Origin: Streptomyces spiramyceticus
GTDB lineage: Bacteria > Actinomycetota > Actinomycetes > Streptomycetales > Streptomycetaceae
Length of the DNA: 64,000 nt
Direction: 5' to 3'
Assembly: GCF_028807635.1 (NCBI RefSeq)
Contig: NZ_JARBAX010000001.1
Coordinates: 2,926,001 to 2,990,000, forward strand
How positions within the stretch are numbered: position 1 is the stretch's first letter; every line of letters starts with the position of its first letter. Of this stretch, positions 24,703 to 35,074 are shown piece after piece. The notes beneath the pieces were generated by a model. That model saw only the letters and a program-made list of their open reading frames with translations. It made no database searches and was not told the origin of the DNA. The position numbers and the translations under genes were made by a program.

Positions 24703-26129
24703 GCGGTCCGCTGCGCAGATTCCGCGCGCTGCCGCTGCGGTCGCGGCTCGCGCTGCTGACGGCGACGGCGGTGGCGGTCGCTGTGGCGGCGGTCGCCGCG
24801 TCCTGCTGGTTCGTGACCAGGGCGGAACTGCAGGAACAGCTGGACGACTCGCTCCGCAACGTCAAGGTCGACAACGCCTATGTGCGGAACCTGCGGCAGG
24901 CCTGCGCGGGCGGCACCCCCATCGTGCCGCCCGAGGGCTCGTACCGGGTGCAGATCGTCTTCGCCTCCGGCGAGACCTGCACCCCCCCGAGGTCCTCGCC
25001 GATCCCGGCGCAGCCCGGTGACGTCGCCGTGGCCACGCGCCGGCAGAGCGACGCCCTGCACACCACCGATGCCGACGACGGCGCGGAGATGCGGGTGTAC
25101 ACCTACGCGTTCGACGACGGCCCGGAGAATCTGTTCCCCGGTTCCGCGCTCGCGGTCTCCGTGGCCCGTCCGATGAGCGAGGTCGACGACCCGCTGGGCT
25201 CGCTCGCCTGGGTGCTGCTCGTTCTCTCGGGTATCGGAGTGCTGGGTGCGGGAGCGACCGGGCTGTGGGTCGCCCGCGCGGGCCTGCGTCCCGTCGACAA
25301 GCTGACCGACACCGTCGAGCATGTGGCGCGTACGGAGGACCTGACCGTACGCATCCCCGTCGAGGGCGAGGACGAGATCGCCCGCCTCTCGCGCTCCTTC
25401 AACGCCATGACCAGCGCCCTCGCGTCCTCCCGTGACCGCCAGGCCCAGCTGATCGCCGACGCGGGGCACGAGCTCCGCACTCCGCTGACCTCGCTGCGTA
25501 CGAACGTGGAGTTGCTCGCGCGCAGCGACGAGACCGGGCGGGCCATTCCGCCCGACGACCGGGCCGCGCTCATGGCGTCCGTCAAGGCGCAGATGACCGA
25601 GCTGGCCTCCCTGATCGGTGACTTGCAGGAGCTGGCCCGCCCCGACACGGCCGACCAGGGCAGCCCGCTGCGCGTCGTAGCACTGCACGAGATCGCGGCC
25701 GCCGCTCTGGAACGGGCCAGGCTGCGCGGCCCCGAGCTGACGATCAACGCGGACCTCTCCCCCTGGTACGTACGGGCCGAGCCGGCGGCTCTGGAGCGGG
25801 CGCTGGTCAATGTCCTGGACAACGCGGTGAAGTTCAGCCCGCCGGGCGGGGCGGTCGACGTGGCGCTGAACCAGCACGGCGAGCTGACCGTACGCGACCA
25901 CGGCCCGGGCATCCCGGAAGGCGAACTCCCGCACGTCTTCGAACGCTTCTGGCGCTCCCCGTCCGCCCGCGCCCTGCCCGGTTCGGGCCTCGGCCTGTCG
26001 ATCGTCGCCCGTACGGTCCAGCAGGCGGGCGGCACGATCACGCTGCGGCGCCCGAGGGACGAGGCCGGCGGCACGGAGGCCCTGATCAGGCTGCCGGGGG
26101 CGCCGACGCCGCCGCCCGAGACCGCGTGA
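24699..26129 (+). CDS. Sensor histidine kinase, MprB-like
   Basis: A 476-aa kinase. Transmembrane spans at about 16-38 and 169-191 flank a 130-residue extracytoplasmic sensor with two Cys (about residues 69 and 94) that could form a disulfide. HAMP follows, then HisKA with phospho-acceptor H257 (DAGHELRTP), then HATPase_c with N box [10 protein letters not shown] and G boxes DHGPGIP and GSGLGLS. Its GTG start overlaps the regulator stop. Confidence 0.9.
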   Translation: MSGPLRRFRALPLRSRLALLTATAVAVAVAAVAASCWFVTRAELQEQLDDSLRNVKVDNAYVRNLRQACAGGTPIVPPEGSYRVQIVFASGETCTPPRSSPIPAQPGDVAVATRRQSDALHTTDADDGAEMRVYTYAFDDGPENLFPGSALAVSVARPMSEVDDPLGSLAWVLLVLSGIGVLGAGATGLWVARAGLRPVDKLTDTVEHVARTEDLTVRIPVEGEDEIARLSRSFNAMTSALASSRDRQAQLIADAGHELRTPLTSLRTNVELLARSDETGRAIPPDDRAALMASVKAQMTELASLIGDLQELARPDTADQGSPLRVVALHEIAAAALERARLRGPELTINADLSPWYVRAEPAALERALVNVLDNAVKFSPPGGAVDVALNQHGELTVRDHGPGIPEGELPHVFERFWRSPSARALPGSGLGLSIVARTVQQAGGTITLRRPRDEAGGTEALIRLPGAPTPPPETA

Positions 26130-26136
26130 ACAGCAG

Positions 26137-26174
26137 CGTGGGGCGGCACCCGGTTTCCCGGATGCCGCCCCACG
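26137..26174. terminator. Bidirectional hairpin between kinase and 5'-nucleotidase
   Basis: CGTGGGGCGGCA (26137-26148) pairs perfectly with TGCCGCCCCACG (26163-26174), in the 67-bp gap of two convergent genes. There is no U tract, as is usual in Streptomyces. Confidence 0.75.
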
Positions 26175-26196
26175 TTGGACTACCGCTCCGCAGCGC

Positions 26197-28020
26197 CTAC
26201 TTGACGACCGTGATCCGGTCGGCCGCAGGCGGGGCGATCGGGCTCGCCGCGCTGGAGTTCGCCGCCAGGTAGGCGTTGAAGACCTCCAGGTCGGACGCGC
26301 CGACCAGCTTGTTCTTGTGCTCCTTGAAGACCGGGAAGCCGTCGCCGCCGCCCGCGAGGAACTCGTTCATCGCGACGCGGTACGTCTTCGCCGGGTCGAG
26401 CGCCACGCCGTTCAGCTTCACCGACGCCGCGTCGATCCGCGCCGCGCCCGTCTTCGTCATGTCCAGCGTGTACGTGAAGCCCTTCGAGACCTGAAGGATC
26501 TTCGGCGAGGCCTCGTTCGGGCCGCTGACCTGCTGCTGCAGCGCGGTGATCAGCTGGGCACCAGTCAGGTCGACGACGTTCATCATGTTGGTGAACGGCT
26601 GGACGGTGAACGCCTCGCCGTAGGTCACCACACCGTCGCCCTCGCTCCCGCTCGCCTTGTAGACGAGGTCGGAGCGGATCCCGCCCGGGTTCATGAAGGC
26701 GATCTGCGCCCCGCCCTTGTCGGTCGGCGCCAGGCCCTCCAGCTGCGCGTCCGCGATCAGGTCGCCGAGCGGCTTCTCGGGGGTGGTCGCGCCTCGGCCG
26801 TTGATGTCGGCGGAGATGTAGCCCTGCGACTTGTTGGCGATCGGGGCGGCGAGGGTGTTCCAGCGCCCGATGAGGTCGGTCATGTCCGCGGCCTTCGGCT
26901 GGTCGCGGCTGACGATGTGGTTGGCGGACTTGGCAGTGGTCACCGACGTACGGACGATGTCCTTGGTCCTGCGGTCGTACGTCAGCGTGGTGTCCGTGTA
27001 GAGCTTGCCGTACGAGGCCGCCGAAGTGACCATGCGCGGCTTGCCCGCGGGGTCCGGGACCGTGCAGACGTACGCCTGGTGCGTGTGCCCGGTGACCAGC
27101 GCGTCGACCTTCGGGGTGATGCCCTTGGCGATGTCGACGATCGGGCCCGAGATGCCGTCGCCCGCGCCCGGCGAGTCACAGTTGTAGTTGTACGAGCCGC
27201 TGGCCGGCGAGCCGCCTTCGTGGATCAGCGCGACGATCGACTTGACGCCCTGGCGGTCCAGTTCCCTGGCGTACTTGTTGACGGTCTCGATCTCGTCGTG
27301 GAACTTGAGGCCCTTGACGCCGTTGGCCGTGACGATGTCCGGCGTGCCTTCGAGGGTGACCCCGATGAAGCCGACCTTGATGCCGTCCTTCTTCCACACC
27401 GTGTACGGCTTGAGGATCGGCTTGCCGGTCTTCTCGTTCGTGACGTTCGCGGCAAGGTAGGGGAAGTCCGCTCCCTCGAACTCCTTGCCCTTCTCGAAGC
27501 AGCCCTCGACCGGGTGGCAGCCACCGTTCTGAAGGCGTGCCAGCTCGGTCGCGCCCTCGTCGAACTCGTGGTTGCCGACGGCCGTCACGTCGAGGTCGAG
27601 CTTGTTCAGCGCCTCGATCGTCGGCTCGTCGTGGAAGAGCCCCGACATGAGCGGGCTCGCGCCGACCATGTCGCCGCCGGCCGCGGTGACGGAGTACCGC
27701 TTGCCCTCGCGCGCCTTGCGCAGCGAGGTGGCCAGGTACTCGACGCCACCGGCCGGTACGGCCTTGGTCGTTCCGTCGGCCTGCGTCTCGGTGACGGTGC
27801 CGGCCGAGCCCGCCGGGGGCTCCAGGTTGCCGTGCAGGTCGTTGAAGGACAGCAGCTGCACGTCCACGGTGCGCGACGGCTTGGTCTTGTGGCTCGGCGC
27901 GCTGTCCGGAGCGGCGCCGGCCGGCATCGCGGCGACGAGCGCGCCGGCGGTGGCGAGTCCGGCGGCCGAGGCGAGTATTCGCCGGGTCGCGCGGTGGTGC
28001 GTACGAGGGTTCGCTGACAT
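26197..28020 (-). CDS. Secreted bifunctional metallophosphatase / 5'-nucleotidase
   Basis: A 607-aa enzyme with a Sec signal peptide (about 1-36, with RRILASAAGLATAGALVAA and an AGAAP cleavage region). The calcineurin-like domain carries NDLHGN, GGDMVG, GNHEFDEG and GHTH. The C-terminal 5'-nucleotidase domain, with NPGGIRSD and GGGDGFPVF, supplies substrate-stacking residues. It should release phosphate from extracellular nucleotides or UDP-sugars, which fits a window rich in phosphate genes. It is monocistronic and convergent with the kinase. Confidence 0.92.
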   Translation of the reverse strand: MSANPRTHHRATRRILASAAGLATAGALVAAMPAGAAPDSAPSHKTKPSRTVDVQLLSFNDLHGNLEPPAGSAGTVTETQADGTTKAVPAGGVEYLATSLRKAREGKRYSVTAAGGDMVGASPLMSGLFHDEPTIEALNKLDLDVTAVGNHEFDEGATELARLQNGGCHPVEGCFEKGKEFEGADFPYLAANVTNEKTGKPILKPYTVWKKDGIKVGFIGVTLEGTPDIVTANGVKGLKFHDEIETVNKYARELDRQGVKSIVALIHEGGSPASGSYNYNCDSPGAGDGISGPIVDIAKGITPKVDALVTGHTHQAYVCTVPDPAGKPRMVTSAASYGKLYTDTTLTYDRRTKDIVRTSVTTAKSANHIVSRDQPKAADMTDLIGRWNTLAAPIANKSQGYISADINGRGATTPEKPLGDLIADAQLEGLAPTDKGGAQIAFMNPGGIRSDLVYKASGSEGDGVVTYGEAFTVQPFTNMMNVVDLTGAQLITALQQQVSGPNEASPKILQVSKGFTYTLDMTKTGAARIDAASVKLNGVALDPAKTYRVAMNEFLAGGGDGFPVFKEHKNKLVGASDLEVFNAYLAANSSAASPIAPPAADRITVVK

Positions 28021-28126
28021 CGGTCCCCTTGTGAGTTCAGCGTGAAGGTCGAGCCGCAGCCTAAAGTCAACGCGCGTAGCGCAACAGGGGGTGACGGGTT
28101 ACAAGCTGGTTGCCTTGTGGCGGCCG

Positions 28127-28132
28127 TAGGCT
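28127..28132 (+). promoter_or_regulatory. -10 element of a leaderless mshD transcript
   Basis: TAGGCT ends 7 nt before the mshD ATG with no Shine-Dalgarno sequence between, which suggests a leaderless message. Confidence 0.5.
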
Positions 28133-28139
28133 CGTACTC

Positions 28140-29066
28140 ATGACGACTGACCCACCAGCCCCCGCCCCCCTCAGGAAGATCGAGACCCTCGACGAGCTCA
28201 CCGAGGAGCAGGCCCAGCAGGTCATCGACCTCCTCGACGAAGCCGCCCGCGTCGACGGCATGCAGGCCGTCTCCGAGCAGGGCAGGCTCCAGCTCCGCGG
28301 CGGTCACCGTGAAGGCATCCGGCACTTTCTGCTGTACGTCGGCGACGGCGCCCTCCTCGGTTACGCCCAGCTGGAGGACACCGACCCCGTGGAGGCGCCG
28401 GCCGCCGAGCTGGTCGTACACCCGGCGTACCGCGGGCACGGGCACGGGCGCACGCTCGGGACGACCGTGCTCGACGCGTCGGGGAAGCGTCTGCGCGTCT
28501 GGGCGCATGGCGGGAAGTCGGCGGCGCGGCATCTGGCGCAGGTCCTCGGGCTCACCCTCTTCCGGGAACTGCGGCAGATGCGGCGCCCGTTGACGACACC
28601 GGACATTCCCGAGCCCGTGTACCCGGCCGGTGTGAGCGTCCGTACCTTCGTGCCGGGACAGGACGACGCGGCGTGGCTGGCCGTGAACGCCGCAGCCTTC
28701 GCCCACCACCCCGAGCAGGGCGGCATGACCCAGCGGGACCTGGACGACCGCAAGGCCGAGCCGTGGTTCGATCCGAAGGGCTTCTTCCTGGCGGAGCGCG
28801 GCGGCGAACTCGTCGGCTTCCACTGGACCAAGGTCCACGCCGAGGAGCAGCTCGGTGAGGTGTACGTCCTCGGGATCCGCCCCGACGCGCAGGGCGGCGG
28901 CCTGGGCAAGGCCCTGACGCTGACCGGCCTGCGGTACCTGGCGGCGCAGGGGGTGCCGACGGCGATGCTGTACGTCGATGCGGACAACACGGCGGCGCTG
29001 ACGGTGTACGAACGGCTGGGCTTCGTCACGCACGAGACGGATCTGATGTACCGCACGGAGTCGTAG
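28140..29066 (+). CDS. mshD: Mycothiol synthase
   Basis: A 308-aa double-GNAT enzyme that acetylates Cys-GlcN-Ins to mycothiol, the main actinobacterial thiol. The N-terminal domain has VVHPAYRGHGHGRTL; the catalytic C-terminal domain has VLGIRPDAQGGGLGKALT and ends ERLGFVTHETDLMY. Length and order match the family. It is monocistronic, divergent from the 5'-nucleotidase gene across 119 bp. Confidence 0.94.
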   Translation: MTTDPPAPAPLRKIETLDELTEEQAQQVIDLLDEAARVDGMQAVSEQGRLQLRGGHREGIRHFLLYVGDGALLGYAQLEDTDPVEAPAAELVVHPAYRGHGHGRTLGTTVLDASGKRLRVWAHGGKSAARHLAQVLGLTLFRELRQMRRPLTTPDIPEPVYPAGVSVRTFVPGQDDAAWLAVNAAAFAHHPEQGGMTQRDLDDRKAEPWFDPKGFFLAERGGELVGFHWTKVHAEEQLGEVYVLGIRPDAQGGGLGKALTLTGLRYLAAQGVPTAMLYVDADNTAALTVYERLGFVTHETDLMYRTES

Positions 29067-29097
29067 GGCCCGCGAACGGACAAGGGGGCGGCGCCGG

Positions 29098-29145
29098 TTG
29101 ACACCGTCCCCTTCTTCGGATCATGCTTCCACTACTTAATTAGTG
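29098..29145 (+). promoter_or_regulatory. Promoter and operator of the YtrA-type operon
   Basis: TTGACA at 29098-29103 is a consensus -35. The inverted repeat CACTA-CTTAAT-TAGTG at 29130-29145 overlaps the expected transcription start. Its A/T-rich centre stands out from the surroundings and is a likely site for the GntR-family protein encoded next, giving autorepression. Confidence 0.65.
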
Positions 29146-29163
29146 AAAGGGGGGTGCTAGCAC

Positions 29164-29562
29164 GTGGTCGAGTTCCGAATCGACCGGCGCTCCGGCGTCG
29201 CCACCTATCTGCAGATCGTCCAGCAGACCAAACACGCCCTCCGCCTGGGCCTGTTGGAACCGGGCGACAAACTCCCCACGGCCCGCGAGGTCGTCGAGGC
29301 CACCGCGATCAACCCGAACACCGTGCTCAAGGCGTACCGCGAGCTGGAGCGCGAGGGGCTGGTCGAAGCGCGACGGGGGCTCGGCACGTTCGTACGGAAG
29401 TCCCTGGGCAGCGCCCCGGCCGACTCACCGTTGCGCGGCGAACTCGTGGAGTGGGCCGCGCGGGCCCGTAAGGCCGGGCTGGAGAAGGACGACGCCGTCG
29501 CGCTCTTCACATCCGTACTGGACGAACAGTTCAAGGATCAGTTCAAGGGAGATCACGCATGA
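29164..29562 (+). CDS. GntR-family regulator, YtrA subfamily
   Basis: A 132-aa short GntR protein: a winged helix (about 10-75, with TAREVVEATAINPNTVLKAYRELE) and a minimal helical dimerisation tail, the YtrA pattern. YtrA regulators control the ABC exporter genes in their own operon. The GTG follows GAAAGGGGGG. Its stop overlaps the ATPase start (ATGA), so regulator and transporter are coupled. Confidence 0.92.
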   Translation: MVEFRIDRRSGVATYLQIVQQTKHALRLGLLEPGDKLPTAREVVEATAINPNTVLKAYRELEREGLVEARRGLGTFVRKSLGSAPADSPLRGELVEWAARARKAGLEKDDAVALFTSVLDEQFKDQFKGDHA

Positions 29563-30461
29563 CCGACACCGCCATCGAGGCGGCCGCCCTGGGCAAGAGC
29601 TACGGGCGGCGGGGCTGGGCCCTGCGCGACTGCTCCTTCCGGCTGACCGTGGGACGCGTCTGCGCGGTCGTCGGCCCCAACGGCGCCGGCAAGTCGACCC
29701 TGCTCGCCCACGCGGCCGGGCTGCTGCGCCCCACCGAGGGCTCACTCACCGTGCTCGGCACCGACCCCGCGTCGGCCCGCCACCGCATTGCGTACGTCGC
29801 CCAGGACAAGCCGCTCTACCCGCAGCTCACCGTGGCCGAAACCCTCCGCCTGGGTGCCGAGCTCAACTCGGGCCGCTGGGACGCGCGCATCGCCGACCGC
29901 GTCGTGGAGGAAGGTGAACTCGACCCCGGGGCGCGGATCCGTACGCTCTCCGGCGGTCAGCGCACCCGCGTCTCGCTCGCCCTCGCGCTCGGCAAACGGC
30001 CCGAACTCATGCTGCTGGACGAGCCGATGGCCGACCTGGACCCACTGGCCCGGCACCAGTTGATGGGCACGCTGATGGCCGAGGCCGCCGAGCACGGCAC
30101 CACCGTCGTGATGTCGTCGCACATCATCGGCGAACTGGCCGACGCCTGCGACCATCTGCTGCTCGTCTCCGGCGGCCGCATCCGCCTCGGCGGCGGCATC
30201 GACGACCTGCTCGCCGCGCACGCCCGGGTGACCGGACTGGCGCCGGCGGCGGACCTCGCACCGCACACCGTCATCGAATCCCGCGCCACAGGGCGTGGGA
30301 TCACCGCCCTGATACGCCCCGAAGGCCCGGTCGGTGACGGCTGGCAGGCCGATGAGCCCTCCCTGGAGGAACTGTTGCTCGCCCATCTCCGCTCCCCGGA
30401 CGCGCCCCCGCTGCTCGCCCCGGGCACGACGGCCCGCGTGGCGCGGGAGGTGACCGCGTGA
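29559..30461 (+). CDS. ABC transporter ATP-binding protein
   Basis: A 300-aa nucleotide-binding subunit with Walker A GPNGAGKST, signature LSGGQRTR, Walker B LMLLDEP and an H-loop in MSSHIIGE. A roughly 90-residue C-terminal extension follows the fold, as in YtrB-type exporters. It sits between the YtrA-like regulator and the permease with 4-bp overlaps on both sides. The substrate is unknown; related operons respond to cell-wall antibiotics. Confidence 0.92.
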   Translation: MTDTAIEAAALGKSYGRRGWALRDCSFRLTVGRVCAVVGPNGAGKSTLLAHAAGLLRPTEGSLTVLGTDPASARHRIAYVAQDKPLYPQLTVAETLRLGAELNSGRWDARIADRVVEEGELDPGARIRTLSGGQRTRVSLALALGKRPELMLLDEPMADLDPLARHQLMGTLMAEAAEHGTTVVMSSHIIGELADACDHLLLVSGGRIRLGGGIDDLLAAHARVTGLAPAADLAPHTVIESRATGRGITALIRPEGPVGDGWQADEPSLEELLLAHLRSPDAPPLLAPGTTARVAREVTA

Positions 30462-31483
30462 GCACCACGACCATGACCTCGCCGGACACCGACCCGAGCA
30501 CCTCGGACGCCGCCCCGCGCGGCGCCCTGCGCGGGCCCCGCTGGGCGCTCCTGCGTATTCACCGCATCCCCCTGTGGACGGCCCTCGCCTTCATCGTCCT
30601 GGCAGCAGCGGTTACGGGCTTCCTGCGCTGGGCGGCGTCGGCCTACCCCGACGAGAACGTCCCCTGCCCGAGCGGCTCCGGCGTCTGCCCCAACACCTTC
30701 CTCGGGTGGGCCAGCGCCCAGATCCTCCTGAGCGAGTACATAAAAAACGGAGCCAACGCCCTCCTGCTCCTGCCCCTGCTGGTCGGAGCCTTCGTCGCGG
30801 GCCCGGTCGTCGCCCGCGAACTGGAAGCAGGGCTTCACCGCCTCGCCTGGACCCAGTCGGTCCCGCCCGCGCGTTGGCTCGCGTCAAAGCTCGCCCTGGC
30901 CGCAACGCTCACCGTGGCGGGGACGCTCGCCCTCATGGGCATCTTGAAGCTCGGCGGGTGGGAAGTTCTGAGTGGACGGACCGGGCGCTGGGCCGATCCT
31001 GGCGTGTACGAGGCGTCCGGCCCGGCCCTCATCGCCTACTGCCTGCTCGGTGTCGCCGTGGGCGCGCTCATCGGCCTGCTCGTACGCCGCACGCTCCTCG
31101 CCATGTCGATCACGGGCGTGATCACCGGCACCGTGCTGATGGTCATGGGCAGCCTGCGGTGGAGCCTGATCCCGGTACGCACTATCACCGAGCCCGGCAA
31201 TGAGCAGGGTTTCCCCGGCCCGTACCCGCCCCTGAAGTCCTTCATCATGGACAGCGGGGTGCAGAATGCCGCCGGCGATCGCTTTGAGCGCCACGAGTGC
31301 GTCACGCACAAGATCCCCGGCGCCTACTGCCCCACCGACGTCCAGGTCACCAGCTGGTACGTGGACTTCCACCCCTACGCACACTTCTGGTACGTCCAGT
31401 TGATCGAGACCGGCATCCTGCTGGCCCTCACCGCGGCGGCCGCCTACGCCGCCTTCCGCGTCCTGCGCCGCCGCCACGCCTGA
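30458..31483 (+). CDS. ABC transporter permease
   Basis: A 341-aa permease with a charged 30-residue cytosolic N-terminus and about six transmembrane spans. A long extracytoplasmic loop (about 240-300) holds three Cys residues (near [11 protein letters not shown] in the first loop, and [13 protein letters not shown]), probably disulfide-linked outside. The GTGA start overlaps the ATPase stop. Substrate unknown. Confidence 0.85.
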   Translation: MSTTTMTSPDTDPSTSDAAPRGALRGPRWALLRIHRIPLWTALAFIVLAAAVTGFLRWAASAYPDENVPCPSGSGVCPNTFLGWASAQILLSEYIKNGANALLLLPLLVGAFVAGPVVARELEAGLHRLAWTQSVPPARWLASKLALAATLTVAGTLALMGILKLGGWEVLSGRTGRWADPGVYEASGPALIAYCLLGVAVGALIGLLVRRTLLAMSITGVITGTVLMVMGSLRWSLIPVRTITEPGNEQGFPGPYPPLKSFIMDSGVQNAAGDRFERHECVTHKIPGAYCPTDVQVTSWYVDFHPYAHFWYVQLIETGILLALTAAAAYAAFRVLRRRHA

Positions 31484-31517
31484 CGACCGGACCCGACACC
31501 CGCCCGACCCGGCGCAC

Positions 31518-31558
31518 AGGGGCTCCCGGGGACGCCGAAAGGCACCCCGGGAGCCCCT
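31518..31558 (+). terminator. Terminator hairpin after the ABC operon
   Basis: A perfect 14-bp stem, AGGGGCTCCCGGGG (31518-31531) with CCCCGGGAGCCCCT (31545-31558), and a 13-nt loop, 34 bp after the permease stop. There is no U tract. Confidence 0.8.
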
Positions 31559-31722
31559 GCGTCGCATCCCGGACGTCATGTCCCCGTTACCGGGCATTCA
31601 GACACGCTTGCGACCCTCTCGGAATGCAGCCCGCTGTGCCACCCTCCCCGAACGGGAGAGCCGCCCGCACATCACCCCTTCTCGACGCGCCTGCCGACCC
31701 TCCGGCGCGGAACAATGGGGTC

Positions 31723-33954
31723 ATGAGCCAGCAGCCGAGCGCCGATACCCCTGCCCAGCACGTTCAGCCGTCCGTCGGGTCCATCGCCGCGCACCGCTCG
31801 CACACCGTGGCGGCCTCGCGGGTGCCGAATCTGGACCCGGACCTGGACTCCGATCTGGATGCGTACGTCGAGGACGGCGAGGGCGACGCCGAGCTGCCCC
31901 AGGGCCGGTTCCTCGACCGGGAGCGCAGCTGGCTGGCATTCAACGAGCGCGTCCTCGAACTGGCCGAGGACCCGGCCACTCCGCTGCTCGAAAGGGCGAA
32001 CTTCCTCGCGATCTTCGCCTCGAACCTGGACGAGTTCTTCATGGTCCGGGTGGCGGGACTCAAGCGCCGCATCGCGACCGGGGTAGCCACCCGTTCCGCG
32101 TCCGGACTGCAGCCCCGCGAGGTGCTGGAGCTCATCTGGACCCGCTCGCGCGAGCTCATGGCCCGGCACGCCGCCTGCTTCCAGCAGGACATCGCCCCGG
32201 CCCTCGCCGACGAGTCGATCCACCTGATCCGCTGGCCCGAGCTGACCGAGAAGGAGCAGGCACGCCTCTTCACGCTCTTCCGGCAGCAGATCTTCCCGGT
32301 CCTGACACCGCTGGCCGTGGACCCCGCACACCCCTTCCCGTACATCTCCGGGCTGTCGCTCAACCTCGCCGTGGTCGTACGCAATCCGGTCAGCGGCCAC
32401 CGCCACTTCGCCCGCGTCAAGGTCCCGCCGCTGCTGTCCCGCTTCCTGGAGGCGTCGCCCCAGCGGTACGTACCTCTTGAGGACGTCATCGCCGCGCACC
32501 TCGAAGAGCTCTTCCCGGGGATGGAGGTCCTCGCGCACCACATGTTCCGGGTGACGCGCAACGAGGACCTGGAGGTCGAGGAGGACGACACCGAGAACCT
32601 CCTCCAGGCCCTGGAGAAGGAGCTCATGCGGCGCCGCTTCGGGCCGCCGGTGCGGCTGGAGGTGGAGGAGTCCATCGATCCGTACGTCCTGGACCTCCTC
32701 GTCCGCGAGCTCAAGATGTCGGACGCCGAGGTGTATCCGCTGCCGGGTCCGCTGGACCTGACCGGGCTGTTCGGGATCGCCGCGCTGGACCGGCCGGAGC
32801 TGAAGTTCCCGAAGTTCATCGCCGGTACGCACCGGGATCTGTCCGAGGTCGAGTCGGCGTCCGCGCCGGACGTCTTCGCGGCCCTGCGGGAGCGCGACGT
32901 ACTCCTGCACCACCCCTACGACTCCTTCTCGACCTCCGTCCAGGCCTTCCTGGAGCAGGCGGCGGCCGACCCGGACGTCCTCGCGATCAAGCAGACGCTG
33001 TACCGGACGTCGGGCGACTCCCCGATAGTCGACGCGCTGATCGACGCCGCCGAGTCGGGCAAGCAGGTCCTCGTCCTCGTCGAGATCAAGGCCCGTTTCG
33101 ACGAGCAGGCCAACATCAAGTGGGCGCGCAAGCTGGAGGAGTCCGGCTGCCATGTCGTGTACGGGCTGGTCGGGCTGAAGACGCACTGCAAGCTGTCGCT
33201 GGTGGTCCGGCAGGAGGGCGACACCCTGCGCCGCTACTCGCACGTCGGGACCGGGAATTACCACCCGAAGACGGCGAGGCTCTACGAGGACCTGGGGCTG
33301 CTGACGGCCGACCCGCAGGTCGGCGCGGACCTGTCGGACCTGTTCAACCGGCTTTCGGGGTACTCGCGCCGCGAGACGTACCGGCGGCTGCTGGTGGCGC
33401 CCAAGTCGCTGCGGGACGGCCTGGTCGCCCGTATCAACAAGGAGGCCGCGCACCACCAGGCGGGCCGCCCCGCGTACGTGCGGATCAAGGTCAACTCGAT
33501 GGTCGACGAAGCGATAATCGACGCCTGCTACCGGGCGGCGAGGGCCGGCGTACCCGTGGACATCTGGGTGCGCGGGATCTGTGCGATACGTCCCGGGGTC
33601 GCCGGACTCTCCGAGAACATCCGGGTCCGCTCGATACTCGGCCGATTCCTCGAACACTCCCGGGTCTTCGCCTTCGGCAACGGCGGCGAGCCCGAAGTGT
33701 GGTTCGGCAGCGCCGACATGATGCACCGCAACCTCGACCGTCGCATAGAGGCACTGGTCCGGGTCACCGACCCGGCCCACCGCGCAGCCCTGAGCCGGTT
33801 CCTGGAGACCGGCATGTCCGACACCACGTCCTCCTGGCACCTCGGTCCCGACGGCAACTGGACGCGGCACGCGACGGACGCGGACGGGCAGCCGCTGCGG
33901 AACGTACAGGAGATGCTCATAGACGCCCGGAGGCGCCGGCGTGCAACACCGTGA
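31723..33954 (+). CDS. ppk: Polyphosphate kinase
   Basis: A 743-aa PPK1 that reversibly makes polyphosphate from ATP. All four domains are present: an N domain starting [22 protein letters not shown] after an acidic 60-residue extension; a head domain; and two C-terminal PLD-like domains with the phospho-His region VGLKTHCKL and the [21 protein letters not shown] segment. It is followed by CHAD and Nudix genes with overlapping starts. No convincing PHO box is seen directly upstream. Confidence 0.95.
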   Translation: MSQQPSADTPAQHVQPSVGSIAAHRSHTVAASRVPNLDPDLDSDLDAYVEDGEGDAELPQGRFLDRERSWLAFNERVLELAEDPATPLLERANFLAIFASNLDEFFMVRVAGLKRRIATGVATRSASGLQPREVLELIWTRSRELMARHAACFQQDIAPALADESIHLIRWPELTEKEQARLFTLFRQQIFPVLTPLAVDPAHPFPYISGLSLNLAVVVRNPVSGHRHFARVKVPPLLSRFLEASPQRYVPLEDVIAAHLEELFPGMEVLAHHMFRVTRNEDLEVEEDDTENLLQALEKELMRRRFGPPVRLEVEESIDPYVLDLLVRELKMSDAEVYPLPGPLDLTGLFGIAALDRPELKFPKFIAGTHRDLSEVESASAPDVFAALRERDVLLHHPYDSFSTSVQAFLEQAAADPDVLAIKQTLYRTSGDSPIVDALIDAAESGKQVLVLVEIKARFDEQANIKWARKLEESGCHVVYGLVGLKTHCKLSLVVRQEGDTLRRYSHVGTGNYHPKTARLYEDLGLLTADPQVGADLSDLFNRLSGYSRRETYRRLLVAPKSLRDGLVARINKEAAHHQAGRPAYVRIKVNSMVDEAIIDACYRAARAGVPVDIWVRGICAIRPGVAGLSENIRVRSILGRFLEHSRVFAFGNGGEPEVWFGSADMMHRNLDRRIEALVRVTDPAHRAALSRFLETGMSDTTSSWHLGPDGNWTRHATDADGQPLRNVQEMLIDARRRRRATP

Positions 33955-35074
33955 GACCGCATCGCGAGCCCGCGACGCCGCAACCGGGGAGGGCGCAATG
34001 GGTGACGTCGTTACGAGTGACCTCGTTACGGGTGACCTCGTTACCGGTGGCCTGGGTGACGTCGTAGCCGGCGAGGTCCTGGCTCCCTACCTCCACGCCC
34101 AGGCCTCGGACTTCCTGCGCAGCCTCCGCCTGAACCGCGAGAGCGGCCAGGACCCCCAGGGGGCGGCCGACGCCGTGGAGGCGGCGGCGGCGCTACGGCG
34201 CTCGGCACGCCGGATCAGTGGGACGCTGCATACGTTCCGCCCGCTGACCGACACCTCGTGGGCCGACCCCCTGCGCACGGAACTGGCCTGGCTCTCCGGC
34301 ACCCTGGCCCGCGAGCACGCCTACGCGGCCCGCCTGGCCCGGCTCCTGGACGCGCTGACCCGCCTGTCGGGGCCGGGGTCGCAGCCTGCGCCTCCGGCCG
34401 GACCGGTGCCAGGGGCGCGCGGGGGCGGTGGCGGAGGCGGTGGTGCCCAGCCCGGGGGCTCGCTGACCGTGGGGGCCGCGCGCGCCGGGGCGCTGCTGGA
34501 GCGGCAGCTGACGCTGGCCAGGACGCGGGCCCACTCTGCGGCGCTTCAGGCCCTGGGCTCGTCGCGGTTCCACGCGGTCGCCGACGCGGTGGCGTTACTG
34601 GCCTCGGACGTTCCGCTCGGCCCGGCCGCCGCCGCGCCCGCCGCCGAGGTGCTTGTCCCACTCGCGGTCGGCGCCGAGCAGCGGCTGCTGGAAGCGGTGG
34701 CCGCACTGCCACTGGGGCGTGCCGCGCACCCGTACAACGCGGAGGCCCTCGTACACGGTCTCGCCGCCGCGCCCAGCAGCGAGGCACAGGACGCCCCGTG
34801 GCACCAGGTGCGTCTGCTGCTGCGCCTGCACCGCTACGCCCAGGAGCTCGTCGGAGCCCCGGCCGACACGCTGCTGGCCGCCCAGGCTCTGGACCGCCAC
34901 CGGGACGCGGCGGAGGCGGCGGGTGCTGCGGCGTCGGCGGCCCGTACGCCGCGCATCGCCCCTGCGACGGCGTACGCACTCGGCGTCCTGCATGCCGACC
35001 AGCGGCACGAGGTGGAGGCGGCGCGCTTCGCGTTCCAGCAGGTGTGGCAGGGGGCGGCGGTGGCGACGTCATGA
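33941..35074 (+). CDS. CHAD-domain protein, polyphosphate-associated
   Basis: A 377-aa His- and Arg-rich helical protein. CHAD domains bind polyphosphate granules and are often encoded next to ppk, as here. The GTG start lies inside ppk (14-bp overlap) with GGAGG about 8 nt upstream. The first 40 residues hold a micro-repeat ([14 protein letters not shown]) and a Gly-rich run (GGGGGGGG) splits the domain near residue 160. A shorter protein from the ATG at 33998 is possible. Confidence 0.83.
   Translation: MQHRETASRARDAATGEGAMGDVVTSDLVTGDLVTGGLGDVVAGEVLAPYLHAQASDFLRSLRLNRESGQDPQGAADAVEAAAALRRSARRISGTLHTFRPLTDTSWADPLRTELAWLSGTLAREHAYAARLARLLDALTRLSGPGSQPAPPAGPVPGARGGGGGGGGAQPGGSLTVGAARAGALLERQLTLARTRAHSAALQALGSSRFHAVADAVALLASDVPLGPAAAAPAAEVLVPLAVGAEQRLLEAVAALPLGRAAHPYNAEALVHGLAAAPSSEAQDAPWHQVRLLLRLHRYAQELVGAPADTLLAAQALDRHRDAAEAAGAAASAARTPRIAPATAYALGVLHADQRHEVEAARFAFQQVWQGAAVATS

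Noticed and set aside
31560..31722. PHO box upstream of ppk
   Set aside because: GTTACCGGGCATTC around 31585 has only loose similarity and no repeated 11-bp unit, unlike the clear pstS site.
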